From a virus, in IMG/VR virus record IMGVR_UViG_3300028909_000082, positions 1-20,389 of that record: a DNA stretch of 20,389 bases. The stretch is one strand, 5' to 3'. Shown here piece by piece: positions 14,050 to 19,910 of the stretch. The translations under genes and the position numbers were made by a program. How positions within the stretch are numbered: the first letter of the stretch is position 1; every line of letters starts with the position of its first letter. The notes under the pieces were generated by a model, which searched no databases, was not told where the DNA came from, and saw only the letters and a list, made by a program, of their open reading frames with translations.

Positions 14050-14139
14050 TTTAAGAGATGGTTACTCGATTTAGCGTCGACGTTCGAAGATCGACGGAGG
14101 TTTTAAGAGATCCTCGACTCACAGGGATGACTCCCTGTG
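14049..14139 (-). promoter_or_regulatory. Repeat-rich stretch upstream of scaffold/capsid genes
   Basis: Three signals cluster here. An 8-bp perfect inverted repeat, CACAGGGA/TCCCTGTG, with a 4-base loop lies at 14120-14139. A 20-base imperfect palindrome centred on TTCGAA with GTCGA/TCGAC arms lies at 14076-14095. A direct repeat, TTTTAAGAGAT, lies at 14049-14059 and 14101-14111 (plus strand). The hairpin has no T tract, so it is not a normal terminator. It could be an operator or an RNA-processing site controlling the highly expressed scaffold and capsid genes. Confidence 0.35.
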
Positions 14140-14173
14140 CCATGAGCGCCTTGGCCGGTTTTATTCCGCCCAT
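14051..14173 (-). CDS. Possible 40-aa ORF before scaffold gene
   Basis: A frame from the ATG at 14173 encodes about 40 residues (starts MGGIKPAKALMAQGV) and stops with TAA one base before the scaffold ATG (TAAAATG). That is the same stop-start spacing used by accepted genes here. However, the same bases contain a perfect hairpin, a palindrome and a direct repeat, so the stretch may be regulatory instead of coding, or both. No family is recognised. Confidence 0.35.
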   Translation of the reverse strand: MGGIKPAKALMAQGVIPVSRGSLKTSVDLRTSTLNRVTIS

Positions 14174-14197
14174 GGTACAGAGAGCCAGACCTGCCGT

Positions 14198-14500
14198 TTA
14201 TATTCGATTGACTTTGCGCTTCACTGCACCTTTCGGTCCTTGCGAATGCATCTTACGGCCGCCTCCGGTCGTGGTTGATGCGGGAACTCCCGGCATAGCA
14301 CCTTGGCGACCAGATCGTGTCGCTTGCGCGGCCTTCCGATTGCCAGATCCTTTCGTGATGCCCGGCGCCTTGTGACCGGTAAGCTTCGAGGCTGCTTGGT
14401 ACGTCTTCCCCTTGGTGATCGCACCTGCCGGCTTCGTGCGTCCATTGCCGGTCATCTTGTTGAATGCTCTCTTTGCCTGTTTTGATCCTGCTGTTTCCAT
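14198..14500 (-). CDS. Small highly basic protein, 100 aa
   Basis: This is the third consecutive basic protein, rich in Lys, Gly, Thr, Ala and Arg, with almost no acidic residues. It opens with GSKQAKRAFNKM, similar to the C-terminal GSKNMKAAKSAFNRM of the upstream protein. It has repeated Gly/Lys turns (KPAGAITKGKTYQAASKLTGHKA) and a basic tail (GAVKRKVNRI). The start ATG at 14500 (preceded by ATCAAAACC) has no SD. It probably binds DNA or RNA or is disordered inside the capsid; the family is not recognised. Confidence 0.68.
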   Translation of the reverse strand: METAGSKQAKRAFNKMTGNGRTKPAGAITKGKTYQAASKLTGHKAPGITKGSGNRKAAQATRSGRQGAMPGVPASTTTGGGRKMHSQGPKGAVKRKVNRI

Positions 14501-14513
14501 GGTTTTGATGGTG

Positions 14514-14768
14514 TTAGGATTTCCGACCTTTTTTATTCATCCGATTGAACGCCGATTTTGCGGCCTTCATGTTTTTGCTGCCCTTCTGCTGGGCATCCAC
14601 TGGCGCAGCTCTCAAGCTGACCATTGCAAGCCTGCGTCTGGGCGCACCCTTCGCAGGATACTTCCCAGATCGCACTTCTGTTCCGCCGGGCGTTCCGGGA
14701 GCATGCGGCACTTTCGTGAGCTGCTTTCCGGTCTGTCCTTTGGATCCTTTCGGTGTGTGTTTTGCCAT
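14514..14768 (-). CDS. Small highly basic protein, 84 aa
   Basis: This Lys/Gly/Pro/Arg-rich protein starts MAKHTPKGSKGQTGKQ. It contains an Arg cluster (GAPRRRLAM) and ends with GSKNMKAAKSAFNRMNKKGR. The C-terminal segment resembles the N-terminus of the next protein (GSKQAKRAFNKMTGNGRTK), which hints at duplication or a shared binding element. It is compactly spaced, 4 bases after the previous gene. A nucleic-acid-binding, histone-like or scaffold-associated role is inferred from charge only. Confidence 0.68.
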   Translation of the reverse strand: MAKHTPKGSKGQTGKQLTKVPHAPGTPGGTEVRSGKYPAKGAPRRRLAMVSLRAAPVDAQQKGSKNMKAAKSAFNRMNKKGRKS

Positions 14769-14772
14769 GATC

Positions 14773-15021
14773 TTATGCGATCATTTTTTTATTCAATCGC
14801 GGACGAGGCGATCGACGTCGAGCCGGCTTCTGCATAGGCGTTGGGCGCATGCGGCCGGGCGGATTGATCTTCATCGGAGACGCACCGGGTTTCATCTTCG
14901 GTGCGGCCGGTCCTGTCTTCGGCGTGTAGCCGGAATTGGGAACCTGATTTTTTGGCAGTCCAAGATTCGGGTTATATCCCTTCATGGATCCAGCATCAGA
15001 TTCGCTTGGTAGTTTTGCCAT
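14773..15021 (-). CDS. Pro/Lys/Arg-rich small basic protein, 82 aa
   Basis: This is a low-complexity, strongly basic protein with little predicted fold. The N-terminus is Asn/Gly/Pro-rich. The C-terminus is Arg/Lys/Pro-rich (KPARRRSPRPRLNKKM). Residues 43-56 (MKPGASPMKINPPG) nearly duplicate a motif in the portal C-terminal tail (MKPGASMPKIAPPG). The ATG at 15021 is preceded by AAAAATAAT, the A-rich start context of this genome. It is the first of three consecutive tiny basic proteins. Packaged DNA-condensing proteins are one possibility and disordered scaffold or portal-binding peptides another. No enzyme motif is present. Confidence 0.68.
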   Translation of the reverse strand: MAKLPSESDAGSMKGYNPNLGLPKNQVPNSGYTPKTGPAAPKMKPGASPMKINPPGRMRPTPMQKPARRRSPRPRLNKKMIA

Positions 15022-15044
15022 ATTATTTTTATTCTAAGACTTTT

Positions 15045-15332
15045 CTATTTCCACACAACGGTGATGTCCTGGTTCGCGCCGGAGGTCACGATCGTGATGC
15101 CATTCTGCATTGAGACGCCATACTCGACTGCGTTCGGTCCGATTGCGGTCAAGACCGAGGCCTGCGTAATCGTCCCGAGTTTTGCGCCGCTTCCGACTTT
15201 ATTGTTGTAGATCGTCACCACGCCGTTTGCGAGCGGGGTATTGATGATGACCTTGATCAGCTTCGACCCGGTCGTCGATACGATGGTCGTCGTCTGGGTC
15301 GTGATATTGGTGAAGTTATAATTGTCGTCCAT
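15045..15332 (-). CDS. Small beta-rich virion protein, 95 aa
   Basis: The sequence is Thr/Ile/Val/Gly-rich with alternating strands. It has the pattern found in many small phage structural proteins: an N-terminal TTTIVSTTGSKLIKVIIN, a middle VTIYNNKVGSGAKLGTI and a C-terminal GITIVTSGANQDITVVWK. The general pattern 'nucleate, VTIYDN-like, GLTIVTSG, DITVxY' recurs in phage decoration or fibre-associated small proteins. I infer a capsid-surface or head-fibre role from that resemblance and from its place among head genes. The start ATG at 15332 has no SD (AAAACATCACTATG). Confidence 0.72.
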   Translation of the reverse strand: MDDNYNFTNITTQTTTIVSTTGSKLIKVIINTPLANGVVTIYNNKVGSGAKLGTITQASVLTAIGPNAVEYGVSMQNGITIVTSGANQDITVVWK

Positions 15333-15344
15333 AGTGATGTTTTA

Positions 15345-15590
15345 TTATCCGAAATCTTCCTGTGTTTTTCCTACTTCCTGCCCCGGCTCGACCCGCTCCG
15401 AGAGCTTGACCGGGTTGATGAAGTACTTCCGTATTGCGACAATGGCAATCTTTGCGCTTTCGAACTCCTCCTTGGAGAGATGCTCGAGGTCACCGATCTC
15501 CGCGATCACCTTCTCGCAGTATTCTAGGTGCGCGGCTTTCATCGCGCGATAGGTGTTCAGAACCTGTGTATTGAGAGGGGTTAGTTTCAT
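15345..15590 (-). CDS. Hypothetical helical protein, 81 aa
   Basis: The start overlaps the portal stop (ATGA), supporting coupled expression. The sequence is mostly one or two amphipathic helices (TYRAMKAAHLEYCEKVIAEIGDLEHLSKEEFESAKIAIVAIRKY) with a short polar C-terminus. I recognise no family. The position directly after portal is often taken by small head-assembly or portal-associated proteins, but nothing in the sequence proves this. Confidence 0.68.
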   Translation of the reverse strand: MKLTPLNTQVLNTYRAMKAAHLEYCEKVIAEIGDLEHLSKEEFESAKIAIVAIRKYFINPVKLSERVEPGQEVGKTQEDFG

Positions 15591-17413
15591 AGTTGTTTGC
15601 TGGTTGGCCCGGCGCCGACTGCAGCGGGGGCGTTATTGCCTCCCGGCGGCGCAATTTTAGGCATCGATGCGCCGGGCTTCATCGGAGCGTTCGGATCTGG
15701 CTGGCCTGCGCCTGGTCCTTGCGGTTGCTGCGCCTGCGGAGAGTTCGCCTGCTGGGTCATTTGCTGCTCGAGCATATCGAGTTCGGCCGGTTGCATGCCG
15801 CTGAACTCGAGGATCTTGAATGCGATCGCTCTCGTAGCTTTATTCTGAAGCACTGCCGGATTTTGCGCAATGAGCGTGAGGAACTGCTGGAGGATCGGCG
15901 TCATGCCTTGGAGGTCTTTGTTCTCGCCGGTGATCACGATCTCGAGTCGCGCGACGAGGTTCTCGTAGAACGATGCCGGGATCTCCATGCCGTGGTTGTT
16001 CCGGTTGCGGAGCGCTTTCTCGATGCGCATGGATTCCTTCGCGCGTTCATCTTGGCTCGGCATGAACCCGGTCTTTTTCACGTACGCGAGCGCGGCATTA
16101 TTCACCTGCGCTTCGACGATGAATTTCGTGAACTGATCGATGTCCGCATACGATCCCACGAAGGTGAACATGTGCTTGCGCTTCTTGTCGTCCTTGAAGC
16201 TCGGGAGGATGTCGTTCATGAGGAGCTTACGGAGGAAGATACCGAGGTTCTCCTGCTTCTTTTTGTAGTAGCTCGCTGTGTTCGACTGGAGCCACGCTAT
16301 GGCCTGTTTGTTCGGCTTGCCGCCCATTCCCGCAGGATCGCTTGAGAACGCCTTCTGGGAGGCGTTTTTGTCCCACCGCGCGTTGTTCTGGCTGAATGCC
16401 GAGAGGTCGGTGTTGTCGCTTTGCACCATCTTGAGGTCGCCCTGCGTTTTGATGAGCTGCCCGATCTGCATTTCACGTATCACGTTCCCTCCGAGGCTGT
16501 CGTCGTCGGTCGTGAAGATCTTGAGCGCCTTCAGATACAGTCCTTTCAGCTCGAGGTAGCCAGTCTCATTGTCATGACGCTGATTGTCGGCGAGGTATTC
16601 CATCTCTCCGCCTCCGAGCCACCTGCCAGCGACGTTGCTCCATTTCAATTCCCGGTATGGCAGTTCATCCACTTCGTCGCTGTAGAGCTTGATCGGAGGG
16701 AATGCCATGTTGTCCGGCTGGTTGATGTTCGCTTCGATGCCGAATGTGCTGCCGCCGCTCGATGCGTTCGGACGGATCACCCAGGCATACCACGTGCGCT
16801 TATAGCCTTCTTCTTCCATTGTGTAGTATTCATAAATATCGTAATCCTGCTTGCCGATCTTGAAGAGGCGTTGCACTTCGTTCTTATCCCATTCCTTGTG
16901 ACGGAGAATCTCGCCGCGGCTCATGCGGTGAAGCTCGCCCACGAACCCGGAATCTTTGAGCCACTTGTTGCTCGGATCCATGCGGAGGTTTTCTATCGGC
17001 ACGATCGAGACGCCGATCGATTCGCCGACGCGCTTATGCTTCTTGATCACCACATGCCCGAATTTCGGGTATTGCTCGACGATATCGTTCAGGAGGCTAT
17101 CGAAGTCGTTCTCGGTCAGCCATTGGCGAAGCTCGCGCTCCATCACCCATGTGGATAGCTCGCTTTGCTTCGGTATGCCGATCAGCTTGATCATCGAGGT
17201 GTTCACGTCGACGTTCTTCGAGGCCATCTCCGAGAGTGGCCGCGATGTGTGCATCCAGTATTTGTACTTTCCTTGCGAGTCCTGCGTTCCGCCTTTGAAC
17301 TTTCCCTCCCAGTGGCGATCGATCTGGCGGATCGTATCGGGGAGGTTATGCCCATACCCGCCCGGCATGGTGACCGTGCGCGTATATTTGTTCATGTCCT
17401 TCAGAAAGCTCAT
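15587..17413 (-). CDS. Portal protein
   Basis: The 608-aa protein follows the terminase and has the size and pattern of phage portals. It has an alpha/beta N-terminal wing region (for example YPKFGHVVIKKHKRVGESIGV and a Tyr-rich strand near IYEYYTMEEE). A helical clip/stem region follows (LADNQRHDNETGYLELKGLYLKAL and SYYKKKQENLGIFLRKLLM). The C-terminal crown is helical (LQQFLTLIAQNPAVLQNKATRAIAFKILEFSG), as seen in portal proteins of podovirus-like phages. The dodecameric ring forms the DNA channel and docks terminase. The tail after residue about 555 is Gln/Pro-rich and contains MKPGASMPKIAPPGG (residues 578-592). A near copy of that motif occurs in the basic 82-aa protein encoded at 14773-15021. 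The ATG at 17413 has no SD. The stop overlaps the next gene by 4 bases. The call rests on position and pattern rather than a single signature motif. Confidence 0.9.
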   Translation of the reverse strand: MSFLKDMNKYTRTVTMPGGYGHNLPDTIRQIDRHWEGKFKGGTQDSQGKYKYWMHTSRPLSEMASKNVDVNTSMIKLIGIPKQSELSTWVMERELRQWLTENDFDSLLNDIVEQYPKFGHVVIKKHKRVGESIGVSIVPIENLRMDPSNKWLKDSGFVGELHRMSRGEILRHKEWDKNEVQRLFKIGKQDYDIYEYYTMEEEGYKRTWYAWVIRPNASSGGSTFGIEANINQPDNMAFPPIKLYSDEVDELPYRELKWSNVAGRWLGGGEMEYLADNQRHDNETGYLELKGLYLKALKIFTTDDDSLGGNVIREMQIGQLIKTQGDLKMVQSDNTDLSAFSQNNARWDKNASQKAFSSDPAGMGGKPNKQAIAWLQSNTASYYKKKQENLGIFLRKLLMNDILPSFKDDKKRKHMFTFVGSYADIDQFTKFIVEAQVNNAALAYVKKTGFMPSQDERAKESMRIEKALRNRNNHGMEIPASFYENLVARLEIVITGENKDLQGMTPILQQFLTLIAQNPAVLQNKATRAIAFKILEFSGMQPAELDMLEQQMTQQANSPQAQQPQGPGAGQPDPNAPMKPGASMPKIAPPGGNNAPAAVGAGPTSKQL

Positions 17414-17426
17414 GTGTGTTGTGGGT

Positions 17427-17457
17427 AATAAAATAGCGCACCTCGTTTGGGTGCGCT
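17427..17457 (-). terminator. Possible intrinsic terminator before portal gene
   Basis: An 8-bp stem, AGCGCACC/GGTGCGCT, with a 7-base loop is followed on the minus strand by ATTTTATT. The T tract is interrupted, so termination may be partial. It sits after the packaging genes and before portal, and forms the second hairpin of the leader element. Confidence 0.5.
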
Positions 17458-17475
17458 CGCCGTGGCTTCAGCGCT
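17435..17475 (-). promoter_or_regulatory. Leader element copy 2: overlapping hairpins upstream of portal
   Basis: On the minus strand GCGCT (17474-17470) can pair with AGCGC (17457-17453) around a 12-base loop, GAAGCCACGGCG. The same AGCGCACC (17457-17450) can instead pair with GGTGCGCT (17442-17435). The two hairpins share one arm and exclude each other, as in a transcription attenuator. The core GCTGAAGCYACGGCGAGC (17472-17455) is identical, apart from Y, to the element at 7524-7507, while the paired arms differ between the copies and keep pairing. It lies in the 82-base gap between the 75-aa gene and portal. Its regulatory role is inference. Confidence 0.6.
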
Positions 17476-17495
17476 TATGAGATAACTTTAGCACT

Positions 17496-17723
17496 CTACT
17501 CTCTGCCGTCAAGAGGCACGAACTCTTGATGCGTGATCACGATATCGACAATTTTGCCGCCTTGCCGCACGGAGACCTTGAGCGTCGATAGCGGCACCAG
17601 TTTCCGGTACGCCATGACGAGCCGCATTTCGTCTTTCGAGAGCGCGTCCTGAAGCACCTGGATATTCTCCAGTTCTTCGGCCGGCGTTTTCTGTTTTGGG
17701 AATCCCGATACGTTGCCGCTCAT
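17496..17723 (-). CDS. Hypothetical protein, 75 aa
   Basis: I do not recognise a family. The start ATG overlaps the terminase stop (ATGA), which supports the gene by coupling. An N-terminal Pro/Lys-containing segment is followed by a predicted helix (EELENIQVLQDALSKDEMRL) and a C-terminal beta-like segment (STLKVSVRQGGKIVDIVITH). It is the last gene before the leader element at 17435-17475 and so probably closes the packaging transcription unit. No cysteine cluster, membrane segment or signal peptide is seen. Confidence 0.7.
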   Translation of the reverse strand: MSGNVSGFPKQKTPAEELENIQVLQDALSKDEMRLVMAYRKLVPLSTLKVSVRQGGKIVDIVITHQEFVPLDGRE

Positions 17724-19135
17724 TCGAATGAGTCTTTTTTACGATCCTCGGCACTGTACTGATTATTGCCTCGGAAGGTGTTTTGCCCGAGCAGGCGGCC
17801 GACCTTGTCGCCTACGGTTGTTGCCACGGCATGCGATGCTTGGGGCCTGCTCATGAGGCCATAGCGTGCTGCGTCCGGTGCGTGATCTTCGCCGTCGGAG
17901 TCGCAGTCTTCCACGTTCTTGTCGTCGTAAATGAGCGAGGGCAGTGTGCGGATCAGGTTCGGACACGTTTCGCATACGAGCATCCTTGGGGAGAGGACGC
18001 CGTTCACCATCGCCGGCGCCAGATATTCGCGCATGACCGTCCATCCGGGTATGCGCCGGTTGTCTCCTTTCTGCATAATGATCGTCCTTTTGCGGATCAG
18101 CTGATACTCGGCCGCCATGATGTCTGCACCGCTCAATTCGTGGTCATTTTCGCCCTTCTTGGCCCAGATAGCGGGATCGCAGACCATGTACACGATTTCC
18201 TCGTCGAGAGGCGTCATAGCGCAGATTTCGGCCATCAATGCCCGATAGGTGAGGCCGGTCTTGTACAGCTCACGGTAGAAGATCGCGCGACCGAACTCGT
18301 CGACGTAGAACCAGAGCGCACAGGACGGCGCCGCATAGCCATAGTCCACACAGATATATTTCTTGTGGTAGCGCAGAGGCATCTTCGGCGTGATGACGTG
18401 GAGATCCCGCCGCCATTCTTTGAAGTATTGCCCTTGGAACACATCCCAGTCGCCCTCGAGGAACGCCCGTCGCAGCACTTCCGGCATCGATTCCAATGTG
18501 CGCATGTAGTCGCCGGTGATATACGGATTGTCGCTCGCTTTCGCCGCCACGTACATGAACTGGTCGCTTTCCTTTTCGTTCGGGTCGTAGATGCGATCGA
18601 GCCACATCTGCTTCACCCATTGCGATCCCTTCCCGCCCGGATTGGTTGCCGCGATGAACTTCGGATGCTTGATGCCTTTCCAGCGGAGACGAGTGCGGAG
18701 GAAGTCGAACGTATTGCGATCGTTCTTCGTCAGCTCGTCCACAGCGATCGCGGCGAACTCGCTCGATTGATATTTGCTCGCGTCGTCGAGGTTTCTGAAT
18801 GCGATCGTGCCGCCGCCCCACCGCTTCTTCAGCGTGAAGTTGTGGTCGGTAGCGTTGTACGTTCCCAGCTCGGGCGGGAACTCATGCTTGATGCGCGATA
18901 TGTGCCGGTCCTTGAGGCTTGGGAAGTCTTCACAGAAGAGAGCGACTGTCGGATGCCGAACGCCGTTGATCGCCCAATACACAAGGAGCTTTACGAGCAT
19001 CCACCTGAGCCAGTATGACTTTCCGCCGGCCATTGCGCCGCCATAGAGCAGGTACTTGAAGTCGTACACCAATCCCTCGGCGCGTGTCTGCTTCTCGGTG
19101 AAATTGGAGATCTTATCGATATCAAGCTCGCGCAT
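17720..19135 (-). CDS. Terminase large subunit (TerL)
   Basis: This is the 471-aa packaging motor with ATPase and nuclease domains. The Walker A motif is GGAMAGGKS at residues 32-40. The Walker B motif is IAVDE with D133/E134. The coupling motif is ATNPGGKGS near residues 163-171. The C-terminal RNase H-like nuclease has candidate metal-binding acids at D264 (ICVDYG), D320 (VCDPAIW) and D418/D421 (DHAPDAARYG). The length is normal for the family, and all motifs are intact. It drives ATP-dependent translocation of DNA through the portal and cuts the concatemer. The ATG lies inside the last codons of the zinc-ribbon gene (14-base overlap). The stop overlaps the next start by 4 bases (ATGA), so translation of the packaging genes is coupled. 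A 411-codon frame on the opposite strand is a compositional shadow. Confidence 0.97.
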   Translation of the reverse strand: MRELDIDKISNFTEKQTRAEGLVYDFKYLLYGGAMAGGKSYWLRWMLVKLLVYWAINGVRHPTVALFCEDFPSLKDRHISRIKHEFPPELGTYNATDHNFTLKKRWGGGTIAFRNLDDASKYQSSEFAAIAVDELTKNDRNTFDFLRTRLRWKGIKHPKFIAATNPGGKGSQWVKQMWLDRIYDPNEKESDQFMYVAAKASDNPYITGDYMRTLESMPEVLRRAFLEGDWDVFQGQYFKEWRRDLHVITPKMPLRYHKKYICVDYGYAAPSCALWFYVDEFGRAIFYRELYKTGLTYRALMAEICAMTPLDEEIVYMVCDPAIWAKKGENDHELSGADIMAAEYQLIRKRTIIMQKGDNRRIPGWTVMREYLAPAMVNGVLSPRMLVCETCPNLIRTLPSLIYDDKNVEDCDSDGEDHAPDAARYGLMSRPQASHAVATTVGDKVGRLLGQNTFRGNNQYSAEDRKKDSFE

Positions 19136-19283
19136 TGGTTTTCTTTTTGATTATTTGCTTGAAGAGCGGGCAGTCCTTGTTCCAGCACACACGCGTATAG
19201 CGCTTTTTTCCGGTGCGCGTGACCGGTGCCTCGAGGTATATTCTTCCGAGCCTTATTTGGCAGTGTGAGCAGTATCGTGTCAT
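19122..19283 (-). CDS. Small zinc-ribbon-like protein, 53 aa
   Basis: Reading the minus strand from the ATG at 19283 gives a 53-residue protein starting MTRYCSHC and ending in a Lys-rich tail. It has four cysteines in two knuckles, C5-x2-C8 and C33-x4-C38, about 24 residues apart, as in small treble-clef or zinc-ribbon proteins. The remainder is strongly basic, so nucleic-acid binding is likely. The frame fills the gap between the DUF5681 gene and the large terminase gene exactly: it begins two bases after the upstream stop and overlaps the terminase start by 14 bases. That packing and the paired cysteines argue that it is real despite its size. Its function is unknown; a packaging accessory factor is possible. 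Confidence 0.72.
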   Translation of the reverse strand: MTRYCSHCQIRLGRIYLEAPVTRTGKKRYTRVCWNKDCPLFKQIIKKKTNARA

Positions 19284-19285
19284 GG

Positions 19286-19669
19286 CTATATTTCTTTCTT
19301 TTTGTCCGGGCCGCGCAGGAACACCGCGAGATCATCGTCTTCGAACCCGAGCGTTTGTTTCGACCGGCCGTCAATCTTGTCCCATATCTCGAGCAGCACC
19401 GTCGTGTTGCCTTCGGCGATCGCTTTTGTGAGGAGCTTCTTGAGGATCGCTTCAGCGTAGGTGATCTTCGAACCTTCAGGCGTTTTCTCGAGCGTCTCGA
19501 GGAGCATTTTCGTTATCGAGACGCCTTTCGGCCGGCCGCTTGGATTTCCCGATTGGCCGGGAAGGAATAGCCCAGTTTTGGGATCACGAACTCCATCCTG
19601 CTCTTTCCTGATGGCAGGGTTGGTATTTTTAGGCGTCTTTTTCGATTTTTTGCCGATTTTCTTTTTCAT
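19286..19669 (-). CDS. DUF5681-family protein, possible small terminase subunit
   Basis: The 127-aa product starts with a very lysine-rich segment. It then carries the DUF5681 hallmark around residues 30-49 (KTGLFLPGQSGNPSGRPKG), followed by a helical region ending in EIWDKIDGRSKQ. DUF5681 proteins are commonly found directly upstream of large terminase genes in phages and prophages and have been proposed to act as the small terminase (DNA-recognition) subunit; that role is inference here. The stop codon TAG is followed after two bases by the ATG of the 53-aa zinc-ribbon gene, so the two are probably translationally coupled. No separate helix-turn-helix small terminase is visible in the window, which strengthens this candidate. 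Confidence 0.82.
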   Translation of the reverse strand: MKKKIGKKSKKTPKNTNPAIRKEQDGVRDPKTGLFLPGQSGNPSGRPKGVSITKMLLETLEKTPEGSKITYAEAILKKLLTKAIAEGNTTVLLEIWDKIDGRSKQTLGFEDDDLAVFLRGPDKKKEI

Positions 19670-19898
19670 TCTCGTCGATATTCTTATTGATCACCGTCAG
19701 AGGATCAGGCACGTATTGCACGCCCTCGATCTTCTTCGGATTGAATCCCCAGGGCAGATGATATTCCCTTTGACCTTCTCTCGTCGGACACTGCATCATC
19801 TCCTCGAATTCTTTGTGCGGGCGACACTTTATGAGAATCGTTCCTTTGCCCGGATCTTTAGAGAGGACTATATGCTTCTTGATGCAGGTGATGGTCAT
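19629..19898 (-). CDS. Hypothetical protein, 89 aa
   Basis: I do not recognise this family. The protein has an N-terminal beta-rich part containing two cysteines (C5, and C25 in IKCRPHKEFEEMMQC) with a third at C37. A proline-containing middle follows (HLPWGFNPKK), then a highly charged Lys/Glu/Asn C-terminal helix. The start ATG at 19898 is preceded by an A-rich stretch (CGGAAAATG) and no SD, as is usual in this genome. The gene overlaps the start of the DUF5681 gene by 41 bases, and the charged tail lies in the overlap. Its position between a methyltransferase and the terminase genes suggests a packaging or DNA-related accessory role, but that is only context. Confidence 0.65.
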   Translation of the reverse strand: MTITCIKKHIVLSKDPGKGTILIKCRPHKEFEEMMQCPTREGQREYHLPWGFNPKKIEGVQYVPDPLTVINKNIDENEKENRQKIEKDA

Positions 19899-19910
19899 TT
19901 TCCGATAGAA

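Noticed and set aside
17783-19018. 411-codon open frame on the plus strand opposite the large terminase
   Set aside because: It is antisense to a certain gene with all TerL motifs intact. It encodes a His/Arg/Val-rich sequence with no fold pattern. Such frames arise from G/C-rich third positions on the coding strand.
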